From: Hamadaea sp013361475
Lineage (GTDB): Bacteria; Actinomycetota; Actinomycetes; Mycobacteriales; Micromonosporaceae
NCBI RefSeq assembly: GCF_040654195.1
Contig: NZ_JBFAHM010000003.1
Span: 554,018-618,017, forward strand
Direction of reading: 5' to 3'
DNA: 64,000 nucleotides
In this document: piece by piece, positions 9,110-17,727 of the stretch
How the letters are laid out: the number at the start of each line of letters is the position of its first letter
Numbering within the stretch: position 1 is the stretch's first letter
Program-made: the position numbers and the translations under genes
Notes under the pieces: generated by a model
The model's input: the letters and a program-made list of their open reading frames with translations, nothing else
Databases searched by the model: none
What the model was told of the DNA's origin: nothing

Positions 9110-10296
9110 GGTTGCTGCACCGGTCGGCGCTGGCGGCGCTGGCGGCTTCGGCCGTCCTCGCGTCCGCCACGCCGGCCGCGGCGCACGGCGAAGCCATCCG
9201 CGCCAAGCAGTGGCACCTCGGCTTCCTGAAGATCGCCCAGGCCCACCAGATCGCCCAGGGCCAGGGCATCACCGTGGCCGTGATCGACACCGGTGTGGCC
9301 GATCATCCCGACCTGACCGGTAACGTCCTCAATGGAGTCGACGTCATCAAGGGCGGCACCGGCAACGGCCGCGCCGACGACGACGGGCACGGCACCGGCA
9401 TGGCCGGGATCATCGCCGCGCACGGCCACGGCACCAACAACCGCGACGGCGCGCTCGGGATCGCCCCCAAGGCGAAGATCCTGCCGATCCGGATGAGCGT
9501 CGGCAAGGGCTCGGCCGCTGTCGAGGGTGGTGACGTGCCGGTCGCCGAAGGCATCCGCTGGGCCGTCCAGCACGGCGCGAAGATCATCAACATTTCGCAG
9601 TCGGTGGGCGACATCGAGACCCTGCGTGCGGTCAACGAGGCGCAGGCCGCAGGGGTGCTGATCTTCGCCGCGGCCGGCAACACCGACGCGCACGACAACG
9701 GCGTACAGGTGCCGGGCCGGTACCCCTGGGCGGTCGCCGTCGGCGGACTGGACCAGCAGGGCAACCATCTTTCGACGTCGGTCACCGGCGACGAGGTGGA
9801 GTTGTCCGCGCCGGCGAAGACCATCTACAGCGACAGCCGCGGCGGCATCTGGCGCTACGGCACCGGGACGAGTGACGCGACCGCGATCGTGTCCGGGGTG
9901 GCCGCCCTGGTCTGGTCGAAGTTTCCGCAGCTGACCGCGGCCGAGGTGCTGCACCGGCTGGAGGCCACCGCGACCGACAAAGGGGCGCCCGGCCGCGACC
10001 CGGAGTACGGCTTCGGCGCGATCGACCCGATCAAGGCGCTGACCGCCGAGGTGGCCCCGTCGGCGAGCCCGAGCAAGGCGAGCCCGCTGCCCACGTTCAG
10101 CCCGCGGCCGTCCGAGGCCGCGGTCGAGCCGCCCTCGACCGGCAACGTCGGTTTGCTGGTCGGCTTGGGCGTCGGCGGCGTCGTCCTGCTGGCGATCATC
10201 GCGCTGGTGCTGTTCCTGGCCTTGCGCCCACGGCGGTCGACCGGCCCGCCGGCCGGTCCGCCGCCCCCCACGGGGCCGAACGGCCCACGACCATGA
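9106..10296 (+). CDS. mycP: type VII secretion-associated serine protease (mycosin)
   Basis: 396 residues from the GTG at 9106. Signal peptide (LAALAASAVLASATPAAA), then a subtilisin (S8) domain with Asp in VAVIDTGVADHPDL, His in DDDGHGTGMAGI, the oxyanion Asn in AAAGNTD, and Ser in GTSDATAIVSG. A Pro/Ser linker leads to one C-terminal membrane helix (VGLLVGLGVGGVVLLAIIALVLFLAL) and a short cytoplasmic Pro-rich tail. This is the mycosin layout: a membrane-anchored extracellular protease that stabilises the ESX complex and may clip substrates. No ESX core component (EccB, EccC, EccD, EccE) is encoded nearby, so this is a satellite locus. Confidence 0.9.
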   Translation: MRLLHRSALAALAASAVLASATPAAAHGEAIRAKQWHLGFLKIAQAHQIAQGQGITVAVIDTGVADHPDLTGNVLNGVDVIKGGTGNGRADDDGHGTGMAGIIAAHGHGTNNRDGALGIAPKAKILPIRMSVGKGSAAVEGGDVPVAEGIRWAVQHGAKIINISQSVGDIETLRAVNEAQAAGVLIFAAAGNTDAHDNGVQVPGRYPWAVAVGGLDQQGNHLSTSVTGDEVELSAPAKTIYSDSRGGIWRYGTGTSDATAIVSGVAALVWSKFPQLTAAEVLHRLEATATDKGAPGRDPEYGFGAIDPIKALTAEVAPSASPSKASPLPTFSPRPSEAAVEPPSTGNVGLLVGLGVGGVVLLAIIALVLFLALRPRRSTGPPAGPPPPTGPNGPRP

Positions 10297-10324
10297 CTGC
10301 TATCCGAGCGACGGAGGTGTGACC

Positions 10325-10912
10325 ATGACGGATCCGAACGACAAGCTGCTGTACGACCCGAGGCTCTACCACAACCTGCCCCCGGAGGACCGCCCGTCGC
10401 AGTTCATCAGCGACTACAAGGACATCCAGATCAACGTCAAGGATCTGGACTCGTTCGCCAAGTCGCTGCAGGCTGAACTGGAGCAGAACTACCTGCCCCA
10501 CCGCGACAAGGTGGCCGCCGAACTGGCCGTCGGCGACGTCTACACCAACCAGGGCTTCACCGAGTTCATCGAGGCGCTGCAGCGGCACGCCGAGATCCGC
10601 CAGGTGACGCTCAACCGGTTGTTCGACCACGGCACCGGCACCGGCACGCTGTCCGAGGCGGCCACGATCATCAGCGCCAATTACGGCTCGGCGGACGCGT
10701 ACTCGGCGGCGACGGCGAAGAGCGTCGACAACGTGATGACGCAGGCACCGGCCACCACGCAGGAAACGCCGATCGACACCAACACGCAGGTCCGGACGGA
10801 CCCGCAGGTCTACGTGCCCGGCACGGACACCACGGTCACCGTTCCGCAGGACACCACCACGACGACCACGCCGGGTGGCTCCGAGGACGACGGCACCGAA
10901 GTCTCCGGCTGA
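10325..10912 (+). CDS. small acidic ESX-associated protein of unknown function
   Basis: 195 residues. ATG at 10325 is preferred over the GTG at 10319 because GGAGG (10313-10317) is then 7 bases upstream. Residues 25-130 form a helical region with long alternating helices (DLDSFAKSLQAELEQNY; FTEFIEALQRHAEI), compatible with an ESX-like helical hairpin. The last 65 residues are a Thr/Pro/Asp-rich tail. No signal peptide, as expected for ESX-type substrates. It is the third gene of an apparent operon after the substrate and mycosin, 28 bases downstream of the latter, and ends before a strong hairpin. Confidence 0.65.
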   Translation: MTDPNDKLLYDPRLYHNLPPEDRPSQFISDYKDIQINVKDLDSFAKSLQAELEQNYLPHRDKVAAELAVGDVYTNQGFTEFIEALQRHAEIRQVTLNRLFDHGTGTGTLSEAATIISANYGSADAYSAATAKSVDNVMTQAPATTQETPIDTNTQVRTDPQVYVPGTDTTVTVPQDTTTTTTPGGSEDDGTEVSG

Positions 10913-10926
10913 CCGCGTACGCCGTT

Positions 10927-10962
10927 CGAAGGGCGCGTTCCCCATGGGGAGCGCGCCCTTCG
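10927..10962 (+). terminator. strong terminator hairpin after the ESX-type operon
   Basis: CGAAGGGCGCGTTCCCC pairs with GGGGAGCGCGCCCTTCG across an ATG loop, 17 bp with a single G-T wobble. It starts 14 bases after the stop codon of the last gene. Confidence 0.8.
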
Positions 10963-11017
10963 CCTGTGATCGGGATCGCAGTCACCAGACCGGGCGCGTC
11001 CGGGCAGAATGAGGGAC

Positions 11018-11221
11018 ATGACGAGCGCGTACGCCGAATCCCCGGTGATCACCGTGGTTCGCGGAAATCCGACGGCCGAGCAGGTCGCGGCGCTCGTCGG
11101 CGCTCTGCTGAGCACGGCTTCGCCGGCCACTCCGGCGGCCGGGTCGCCCCGCAGCGCCTGGTGGGCCAGCGGCCTGCCCGGCCGTCCGCGTGGCTGGCGC
11201 GAGTCCGGCCTGCCCCGCTGA
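11018..11221 (+). CDS. accE: acyl-CoA carboxylase epsilon subunit
   Basis: 67 residues (70 if the ATG at 11009 is used). Short epsilon subunits bridge alpha and beta in actinobacterial acetyl/propionyl-CoA carboxylases. The family signature is clear: ITVVRGNPTAEQVAALVGAL near the N-terminus and SAWWASGLPGRPRGW...GLPR at the C-terminus. It lies just upstream of maf, as in M. tuberculosis (accE5-maf). The epsilon gene normally follows accD directly, but here lipoprotein and ESX genes separate the two by 4 kb. Confidence 0.9.
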   Translation: MTSAYAESPVITVVRGNPTAEQVAALVGALLSTASPATPAAGSPRSAWWASGLPGRPRGWRESGLPR

Positions 11222-11252
11222 ACGGCGGCCGCCCGGCGGTTAGCCTGAGCGC

Positions 11253-11876
11253 ATGAACCTCGTCCTCGCCTCGGCCAGCCCGGCCCGCCTGACTTTGCTG
11301 ACCGCCGCCGGAATGGACCCGTACGTCGTGGTCAGCGGGGTCGACGAGGAGGCCGTGGAGGCGACCAGCGCGGAGACGCTGTGCGCCACGCTCGCCCGGC
11401 TCAAGGCCAACGCGGTCGCCGCCCGCATCCGCTCCGGTGAACTCGGCGACGGGCTGCCCGCCGGCCAGACGTTGGTTCTCGGCTGCGACTCGCTCCTCGC
11501 CTTCGACGACGAGATCCTGGGTAAGCCGGACGGACCCGAGGAGGCACGTAAGCGCTGGCAGGCGATGCGCGGGCGGAACGGCGTACTGCACACCGGGCAC
11601 TGCTTGATCGACCTGGCGGGGGGCCGCGCGGTCGAGGAGGTCGCCTCCACCGTGGTGCACTTCGCCGACATCAGCGACGCCGAGCTGGACGCGTACGTGG
11701 ACAGCGGCGAGCCGCTCGGGGTGGCCGGAGCGTTCAAGATGGACGGTCTCGGCGGCCCCTTCGTGGAGCGGATCGAGGGCGACCCCAGCACGATCATCGG
11801 ACTGTCCCTGCCGGTGCTGCGGCATCTGCTGGGCCGGCTGGACCTGACAGTCATGTCCTTGTGGAGGCGTTCATGA
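11253..11876 (+). CDS. maf: Maf-family nucleoside triphosphate pyrophosphatase
   Basis: 207 residues, ATG start 31 bases after accE. It hydrolyses non-canonical nucleotides (dTTP/UTP or modified pyrimidines in this family) to monophosphates and is linked to arrest of septation. Motifs seen are the N-terminal LVLASASPARLTLL, the metal-binding GCDSLLAFDDEILGKP, HTGHCLID, and near the end EPLGVAGAFKMDGLGGPFVERIEGDPSTIIGL. The length is normal. Its stop overlaps the start of the next gene (ATGA), giving translational coupling to the O-methyltransferase. Confidence 0.95.
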   Translation: MNLVLASASPARLTLLTAAGMDPYVVVSGVDEEAVEATSAETLCATLARLKANAVAARIRSGELGDGLPAGQTLVLGCDSLLAFDDEILGKPDGPEEARKRWQAMRGRNGVLHTGHCLIDLAGGRAVEEVASTVVHFADISDAELDAYVDSGEPLGVAGAFKMDGLGGPFVERIEGDPSTIIGLSLPVLRHLLGRLDLTVMSLWRRS

Positions 11877-12535
11877 GCAAGCGTTCCATCACGCTCGATG
11901 CCGAGCTGCACGACTATCTGGTGGCACACGGAACCCCGCCCGACGACCTGGTCGCCGAGCTGATCGAGGAGACGCAGGCCGCGCTCGGCTCGCTGTCCGG
12001 AATGCAGATCTCGCCGGAGCAGGCGTCGTTCTTCACGCTGCTCGCCCGGCTGCTCGACGTGCGTACGGCGGTGGAGGTCGGCACCTTCACCGGCCTGTCC
12101 AGCCTCGCCGTGGCCCGGGGTATGCCGCCGGGCTCCAGCCTGATCTGCTTCGACATCTCCGCCGAGTACACCGCGATCGCCCAGCGCTACTGGGAGCGGG
12201 CGGGCGTGGACGACCGGATCGAGCTGCGGCTGGGTCCGGCGCAGGAAGGGCTGAACCAGCTGCCCACCGAGCCGCACCTGGACTGGGCGTTCATCGACGC
12301 CGACAAGGAGGGCTACCCGGGTTACTGGGAGGCGCTCGTCCCCCGCATGCGACCCGGTGGCCTCATCGTGGTGGACAACGTGCTGCGCGGCGGCACCGTC
12401 ATCGACCCGCCCGCCGAGCAGAACTCGGCGACCGCCGCCATCGTCGCCTTCAACGACATGGTCGCCGCCGACAAGCGCGTCGAGCCGGTGATGCTGCCCG
12501 TCGGGGATGGCCTCACGCTCGCCCGCAAGCGCTGA
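11873..12535 (+). CDS. SAM-dependent O-methyltransferase (catechol/caffeoyl-CoA type)
   Basis: 220 residues from the ATG at 11873, preceded by GGAGG. A class I methyltransferase of the metal-dependent O-methyltransferase family. The SAM site is AVEVGTFTGLSSLAVARG, followed by ICFDISAEY. Metal/catalytic aspartates are in LDWAFIDADKEGYPGYW and IVVDNVLRGGTV. Helix-rich N-terminus. Probably methylates a small catechol-like or hydroxylated metabolite; the substrate is unknown. It overlaps maf by 4 bases, and a palindromic element follows 21 bases after its stop. Confidence 0.88.
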   Translation: MSKRSITLDAELHDYLVAHGTPPDDLVAELIEETQAALGSLSGMQISPEQASFFTLLARLLDVRTAVEVGTFTGLSSLAVARGMPPGSSLICFDISAEYTAIAQRYWERAGVDDRIELRLGPAQEGLNQLPTEPHLDWAFIDADKEGYPGYWEALVPRMRPGGLIVVDNVLRGGTVIDPPAEQNSATAAIVAFNDMVAADKRVEPVMLPVGDGLTLARKR

Positions 12536-12555
12536 CCGCCCCGCGGCCGCTCTCC

Positions 12556-12620
12556 GCGCTGGATCAGGGTTCTCGGTCGAATCTTGGGCCAAGATTCGAC
12601 CCGGAACCCTGATCCAGCGC
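12556..12620. repeat. 65-bp palindromic element, family 1, copy A
   Basis: Terminal arms GCGCTGGATCAGGGTTC and GAACCCTGATCCAGCGC, inner arms CGAATCTTGG and CCAAGATTCG around one central G. Located between convergent genes, where it could also end transcription. Confidence 0.9.
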
Positions 12621-12630
12621 CCGAGGCGAA

Positions 12631-13824
12631 CTACGCCGGTTGGGGTTCGAGCACGGCCGGGGCGGCGGGCCGCAGCATGACGTGGCCCAGCCGCCACGCC
12701 AAGGCCCCGGCAGCGATCAGCAGGAGCGGCACGATCAGGAAGGCGAGGCGTACGCCGACGAGGTCGGCCGCGGCGCCGAGCACGAGCGGGCCGGCCCCGA
12801 AGCTGATCCCCATCGAGTAGGAGGCGACCGCCGCCGCCCGGTCGGGCTGGTCGGGGACGATCTTGAGGGCCAACGCGATGGCGATCGGATAGTGCATGGC
12901 GTTGCCCAGCCCGAGCAGCAGCAACCCGGCCACGGCGACGGCCGGGGTCGTCGTCGTCCAGAACACGGCGAAGCCGGCCGCGCTGGTGATCAGGGCGGTG
13001 AAGTAGAGCCGGAGCGGCGCGATCCGCAGAGACAGCCGCGCGCCGATGAACCGGCCGAGGAACATCCCGGCGACGATGGCCGAGATCGCCTGGGCGGCCG
13101 CGCCTGCGCTCATGCCGTCCCGGTCGCGCAGCAGGTCGGCGGCCCACAGCGAGAGGCCGGCCTCGACCGATCCGGTCACCGCCATCATGATCCAGGCCAA
13201 CTGGTACGCCCGCCCGAGCGGCCGCCGCCGTCCCCGGCCCGGTCCGGCGACGACTTCACCGGCCGGGAGGCGTACGCGGAAAGCGAAGGCGGCCAGCGCG
13301 AGCGCCCCGATCACCGCGACCAGGGACAGCAGGCCGGGCCGCCACCCCGCACCCGCACTGACGGTGAGCCCGATGACGAACGGGGCGACGAGCCCCGCGC
13401 CGGTGGCGGCCGCGTTGGCCTCGGTGATCGCGGCCGGGGCGGCGGCGCCGTGCCGCTCGTTGAGCGCGGCGACCACGCCCGTGACCAGCACGATGCCGAA
13501 GATCGTGATGACGCCCGCCAACGGCAGGGTGTACGCGAGCCCGTGCAGCGCGGCGAAGGCCACGACGCAGGCGACGACTCCGCCGAGCGAGGCCCAGATG
13601 GCGTTCCCACGGCCGAACCGGCGCAACAGGAATGGCGCGACGGCGCCACCGATCATGGACCCGGCGGCCATCGCGGTGCTGTGCAACCCGGCGACCGCAC
13701 TGGAGACGTGGTTCTCGTCCCGCAGCAGCGGCACGATCGGCCCGAATCCGTAGAGGAAATAGCCCCATGCCCCGAGTTGGGCGTAGGTGAGCCAGGTGAC
13801 ACGATCGCGGAGCAGGTGGGGCAC
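12631..13824 (-). CDS. major facilitator superfamily transporter
   Basis: 397 residues, GTG start. Twelve hydrophobic helices are spread over the whole length, with the loop 2-3 signature FLLRRFGRGNAIW (variant of GxxxDRxGRR) and a basic central loop (GPGRGRRRPLGRAY) between the two halves. It probably exports or imports a small molecule across the inner membrane by proton exchange; the substrate is unknown. It converges on the O-methyltransferase gene with one palindrome between. No regulator gene is adjacent. Confidence 0.85.
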   Translation of the reverse strand: MPHLLRDRVTWLTYAQLGAWGYFLYGFGPIVPLLRDENHVSSAVAGLHSTAMAAGSMIGGAVAPFLLRRFGRGNAIWASLGGVVACVVAFAALHGLAYTLPLAGVITIFGIVLVTGVVAALNERHGAAAPAAITEANAAATGAGLVAPFVIGLTVSAGAGWRPGLLSLVAVIGALALAAFAFRVRLPAGEVVAGPGRGRRRPLGRAYQLAWIMMAVTGSVEAGLSLWAADLLRDRDGMSAGAAAQAISAIVAGMFLGRFIGARLSLRIAPLRLYFTALITSAAGFAVFWTTTTPAVAVAGLLLLGLGNAMHYPIAIALALKIVPDQPDRAAAVASYSMGISFGAGPLVLGAAADLVGVRLAFLIVPLLLIAAGALAWRLGHVMLRPAAPAVLEPQPA

Positions 13825-13897
13825 GAATCCACGCTACGCAGCGGAAATCCAAACCTCAGTGGGTCGAACGGCCAGGCCGCTTATGACCTTGACCACC

Positions 13898-15706
13898 TCA
13901 GTGCGGCTCGTCCCGCTTCTCCACCGCCGGGAAGTACGCGGTGTCGTAGATGCTCGGCTGGCTGCCGTCGGCCGTGTCGCCCGGGAACGCGAAGCGCGGG
14001 CGCGGCATCGTGACCGTCGGCTGATTCAGCGCCTCCGCGTCCACCGGCGACCGGTTCGTCATCGGCGGGTCGGCCGGAACCTGCTGCGGAGCGGGTTGCT
14101 GCGGGCGCTGCACGGGAAGCTGCTGCGTCTGGTCGGCGGCTCGCTGCTGTGGGACCGGCTGGGTCGCGGCTTGCGCACTCGGCGTCGGCGAGTATTGCGG
14201 CGGGACCGGCTGGGTCGCGGCTTGCGGACTCTGCGTCGGCGAGTATTGCGACGAGACCGGCGGGGTGGCGGCTTGCGGACTCTGCGTCGGCGGGTACTGC
14301 GACGAGACCGGCTGGGTCGGCTGGTGATAGCCCGGTTCAGCCGGCTGATAGCTCAGTTGGCCGGCCTGTTGATAAGTCGGCTGAGCCGACGGGAAGGTCG
14401 CCGGGACCGGTTGCTGATAGCCCGACTGGACCGGTGACTGGTAGCTCTGCGTGGGCGGCTGGACGGCCACCGGCGCGGGTAGCTGGACCTGCTGCGGTGC
14501 CCACGGCGAGGGAGGCGGAGCCGGTGCGCCCGCTCCCGCGAGTGCGGGTGGGCCGCCGCCCTGACCGCGCTTGAGCAGCAGGACCACGCCGGCCGCGAGG
14601 AGGAGCAGGAAGACGAGGCCGCCGCCGATGCCCAAGGCCGGCATCATCGAGCCGCCGGTGTCCTTGGTGTCGGCGACCGGTTCCGCGGCTGCCGTCTCGG
14701 TCGGGACGGCCTCCTCGGACGGACTGGGGCTGAGACTCGGCGACGGGCTGGCCGACGGCGAGGGCGACGCGATCACCTGGGCGGCCGTCAGCGAGTTCGC
14801 GGCGTTCACGACGCCATAGCCGTACTGGTTGTCCTTGCCCTTCGCGCCCTTGTCGGTCGCGCCCTTCTGCATCGCCTGCAACACCTCGGCGAGCTTCATC
14901 TTGGGGTACTTCGCCCAGACGAGCGCCGCCACGGCGGCGGTGATCGCGCTGGCGGTCCCGGTGGACACCGGGGTGACGTACTTGCCCGCGACCTTGTCCA
15001 CACTGATCATCCCGGAGCCCGGAGCGGCGAAGTCCACTTTGGCGCCCGCGACGTAGAGCGGGTCGAACTTGCCGGATTTGTCGACCCCGGTGACCGCCAC
15101 GACGCCCGGCCAGGACGCGGGCGGGATGATCTGCTTGTCGTACGTGGTGTTCCCGGTCGCGGCGACCACCATCACCCCGGCCGCGACCGCCTTCGCCACC
15201 GCGTCCATCGTCGCCTGATCACCCTGGTACGCCGGGAGGTGGATGATCTTCGCGCCCTTCTTCCGGGCGTACGCGATGGCTTTGGCCACCGTGTCGTCGG
15301 TCGGCCAGTGCGACCGGTCGACGGCGACCCGCAGCGGCAGGATGCGCGCGCTCGGTGAGACGCCCAGCAGACCCAGCCCGGTGCCGTGGCCCCGGCCGGA
15401 GATGAGCCCGGCGATGAAGGTGCCGTGGCCGTCGGTGTCGACCTGACCGTTGCCCCCCGCGGCGGACGTGTAGTCCATGCCCGTCAGCACGCGGTCCTTC
15501 AAGTCCTCATGGACGAAGACACCGGTGTCGATGATGGCGACGGTGACCCCGCGACCCTGGGTGATCTTGTGCGCGGTGGCCACCTTCAAGGTGCTCAGCC
15601 ACCACTGCGCGGACCGCGTCGCGTCCGCCGCCCCGGCCGGCGCGGCAGGCAGCACCAAGGCCGCCACGATCGCCGTGACCAGCACAGTTTTGGCATGCCA
15701 CCGCAT
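13898..15706 (-). CDS. second mycosin-like S8 serine protease with long repeat-rich tail
   Basis: 602 residues, ATG preceded by GGGGAGGG. Signal peptide (TAIVAALVLPAAPAGAADA), then a subtilisin domain: Asp in VAIIDTGVFVHEDL, His in DTDGHGTFIAGL, Asn in VVAATGNTTYD, Ser in STGTASAITAAV. The Ser motif lacks the usual proline. A Ser/Pro linker precedes one membrane helix (GIGGGLVFLLLLAAGVVLLL). The cytoplasmic tail of about 200 residues is Pro/Gln/Ser-rich and includes a 17-residue unit (QYSPTQSPQAATQPVPP type) repeated three times. Ordinary mycosins are about 400-450 residues with a short tail, so the tail is unusual. No ESX gene is adjacent. Confidence 0.85.
   Translation of the reverse strand: MRWHAKTVLVTAIVAALVLPAAPAGAADATRSAQWWLSTLKVATAHKITQGRGVTVAIIDTGVFVHEDLKDRVLTGMDYTSAAGGNGQVDTDGHGTFIAGLISGRGHGTGLGLLGVSPSARILPLRVAVDRSHWPTDDTVAKAIAYARKKGAKIIHLPAYQGDQATMDAVAKAVAAGVMVVAATGNTTYDKQIIPPASWPGVVAVTGVDKSGKFDPLYVAGAKVDFAAPGSGMISVDKVAGKYVTPVSTGTASAITAAVAALVWAKYPKMKLAEVLQAMQKGATDKGAKGKDNQYGYGVVNAANSLTAAQVIASPSPSASPSPSLSPSPSEEAVPTETAAAEPVADTKDTGGSMMPALGIGGGLVFLLLLAAGVVLLLKRGQGGGPPALAGAGAPAPPPSPWAPQQVQLPAPVAVQPPTQSYQSPVQSGYQQPVPATFPSAQPTYQQAGQLSYQPAEPGYHQPTQPVSSQYPPTQSPQAATPPVSSQYSPTQSPQAATQPVPPQYSPTPSAQAATQPVPQQRAADQTQQLPVQRPQQPAPQQVPADPPMTNRSPVDAEALNQPTVTMPRPRFAFPGDTADGSQPSIYDTAYFPAVEKRDEPH
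14151..14303 (-). repeat. 51-bp coding tandem repeat in the mycosin tail
   Basis: Three 51-bp units (starting 14151, 14202, 14253) encode the 17-residue Pro/Gln/Ser repeat. The period is a multiple of three, so unit number can change without frameshift. Confidence 0.85.
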
Positions 15707-15858
15707 CTTGACCCTCCCCAGAGCGGCCCTGTCGAGCCCGTGTCGGTGGACGCAGAAGCGCCGCAGGGCACATTACCCCGCGGCGCAAAATGCGGTGCCG
15801 TACGCGACCCAACCCGGCGGTAACCCCGAGGTCGGCGGGGTCACCGCCGGGCGCTGGA

Positions 15859-16614
15859 TCAGCGGACCGACTTGGCGAACTCCCGGGCCGCCCAGACGAC
15901 GGCGAGCACGGTGAGGAGAACGACGATGGTCAGACCCTGCCAGACGTGATCGGTGCCGGGATGACCGTTGAACAGATCGCGTACGCCGTCGACCGCCCAC
16001 GAGAACGGATTCCACTTGGCGACGTTCTTCAGCCACTGCGGCGCGAACGCCAGCGGCAGCAGGATGCCGGCGGTCAGCAGGATCGGCTGGCTGACCGTCT
16101 GGAGCAGGGGGGCGAGGGCGTCCTCACTGCGTACCTTGAGGGCGACCGCCGCCGAGACGGCCGAGCACAACATCGCGATGAGCCCCAGCATCAGGTACGC
16201 CACCAGCACGTTCTGCAGCTCGACGGAGAGCCCGAAGGGCAGCGCGATCACGGTGATCATGACGCCCTGGACGAGCAGCGTGACGACGTCTCGCAGCGAC
16301 CGGCCCAGCATCAGCGCCAGCCGGCTGACCGGAGTGACGCGGCTGCGCTCGATGACTCCGGCGCGCATCTCGGCGATGAGGCCGAACCCGGAGAAGAGGG
16401 CCCCGAAGATGGCCAGCATGACCAGCAGGCCAGGCACGAACACCTGGTACGCCTCGGCGTTGGTGCGTACGCCCAGAGCGGGCTTGAGCAGTGGCGCGAA
16501 CAGCAGCAGGTAGAGCAGCGGCTGCACGACGCCGACGATCACCCAGACCGGGTTGCGCAGGAGGAGCTGGATCTGGCGGCTGAAGACCAGCCACGTGTCG
16601 CGGAGGATCTTCAT
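15859..16614 (-). CDS. ABC-2 type transporter permease (DrrB-like)
   Basis: 251 residues, ATG start two bases after the ATPase stop. Six predicted helices and the ABC-2 layout, with an amphipathic N-terminal start (KILRDTWLVFSRQIQLLLRNP) and the conserved GLIAEMRAGVIERSRVTPVSRLALMLGR loop. The final segment, FNPFSWAVDGVRDL-like (WNPFSWAVDG), is the family signature of DrrB/NodJ exporters. It forms an exporter with the adjacent ATPase; such pairs pump hydrophobic drugs or self-made antibiotics. Likely controlled by the upstream PadR gene. Confidence 0.9.
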   Translation of the reverse strand: MKILRDTWLVFSRQIQLLLRNPVWVIVGVVQPLLYLLLFAPLLKPALGVRTNAEAYQVFVPGLLVMLAIFGALFSGFGLIAEMRAGVIERSRVTPVSRLALMLGRSLRDVVTLLVQGVMITVIALPFGLSVELQNVLVAYLMLGLIAMLCSAVSAAVALKVRSEDALAPLLQTVSQPILLTAGILLPLAFAPQWLKNVAKWNPFSWAVDGVRDLFNGHPGTDHVWQGLTIVVLLTVLAVVWAAREFAKSVR

Positions 16615-16616
16615 CG

Positions 16617-17570
16617 TCAGCTCTCCCGAAGAGTACGGCCGGTCTTGGTGAGGAACACGTCGTCGAGGCTCGGACGGTGCAGCTCGATCGTCCCGATCGG
16701 AACTCCGCCGCCGTCGAGCGACCGCAGGATCAGCGGGATGGCGCTGCCGGCCTCGTCGACATAGAGGCGCAGGGCGTCCTCGGTGGTCTCGAGCTTGCGG
16801 ACGAACTCGGCGCTGCCCAGCAGCTCCGCGCCCCGGGTCACGTCGGTCAACCCGATGTTCACCACGTCGCCGGAGATCTCCTGCTTGAGCGCGTCGGGCG
16901 TGCCCTCCGCGACGACCTGGCCGTTGTCCATGATTGCGATGCGGTCACAGAGGGCGTCGGCCTCCTCGAGGTAGTGCGTCGTCAGGAAGACCGTCATGCC
17001 CTCGTCGCGGAGGCGGCGCACCTCGTCCCACATGTGCGCCCGGCTCTGGGGGTCGAGGCCGGTGGTCGGCTCATCGAGGAAGACGATCTTCGGCTGGTGG
17101 ATGATGCCGAGCGCGATGTCGACGCGTCGGCGCTGGCCGCCCGAGTACGTCTTGCACTTGCGGTCGGCGTATTCGGAGAGTTGGAAGGCGTCGAGGACGG
17201 CGGCGGCCCGGCGTTTCGCCTCGGCCTTGCCGACGCCGTACATCCGGGCGTGCAGGATCAGCTCCTCGCGCCCGGTCGACTCGTCCCACGTGCTGCCGCC
17301 CTGGGCCACGTAGCCGATGCGGCGGCGCACCTCGCCGGGATCCCGCCGCAGGTCGGCGCCGGCGACGACCGCCGAGCCGCCGTCCGGCGTGATCAGGGTG
17401 GCGAGCATGCGCAGGGTGGTGGTCTTGCCCGCGCCGTTGGGACCGAGGAAGCCGAAGATCTCGCCCGGCGCGACCGCGAGGTCGACTCCCCGGACGGCTT
17501 CGACCGTCTTCGTCTCCCGACCCTGGCGCGACCGGAAGGACTTCTTCAGCCCATGGGTCTCGATCATCAT
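16617..17570 (-). CDS. ABC transporter ATP-binding protein (DrrA-like)
   Basis: 317 residues, ATG (a second ATG follows directly). Walker A GPNGAGKTT, Q-loop GYVAQ, signature YSGGQRRRVDIAL, Walker B KIVFLDEPTTGLD and switch His TTHYLEEAD are all present. The C-terminal extension of about 90 residues with HRPSLDDVFLTKTGR is typical of the daunorubicin-resistance DrrA branch. Drives export through the DrrB-like permease encoded 2 bases downstream. Confidence 0.93.
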   Translation of the reverse strand: MMIETHGLKKSFRSRQGRETKTVEAVRGVDLAVAPGEIFGFLGPNGAGKTTTLRMLATLITPDGGSAVVAGADLRRDPGEVRRRIGYVAQGGSTWDESTGREELILHARMYGVGKAEAKRRAAAVLDAFQLSEYADRKCKTYSGGQRRRVDIALGIIHQPKIVFLDEPTTGLDPQSRAHMWDEVRRLRDEGMTVFLTTHYLEEADALCDRIAIMDNGQVVAEGTPDALKQEISGDVVNIGLTDVTRGAELLGSAEFVRKLETTEDALRLYVDEAGSAIPLILRSLDGGGVPIGTIELHRPSLDDVFLTKTGRTLRES

Positions 17571-17643
17571 GGCGCGAACAGTATCGCGTTATGACGCGAG
17601 CGGTCAAGTTTGAATAATGCCTACAACGCGACACTCGCCTCGT

Positions 17644-17714
17644 GATCATTGCGTCAGGCATGCGGTTTCAACGGACATTTCGCTGCCCGAAGCAGCATGG
17701 CTGACGCAATGATC
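17644..17714 (+). repeat. 71-bp palindromic element, family 2, copy 2
   Basis: Outer arms GATCATTGCGTCAG and CTGACGCAATGATC, inner GGCATGC and GCAGCATGG around a partly self-complementary centre. Lies between the padR and ATPase genes, inside the presumed operon. Confidence 0.85.
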
Positions 17715-17727
17715 AAGCGAGGGCCGC

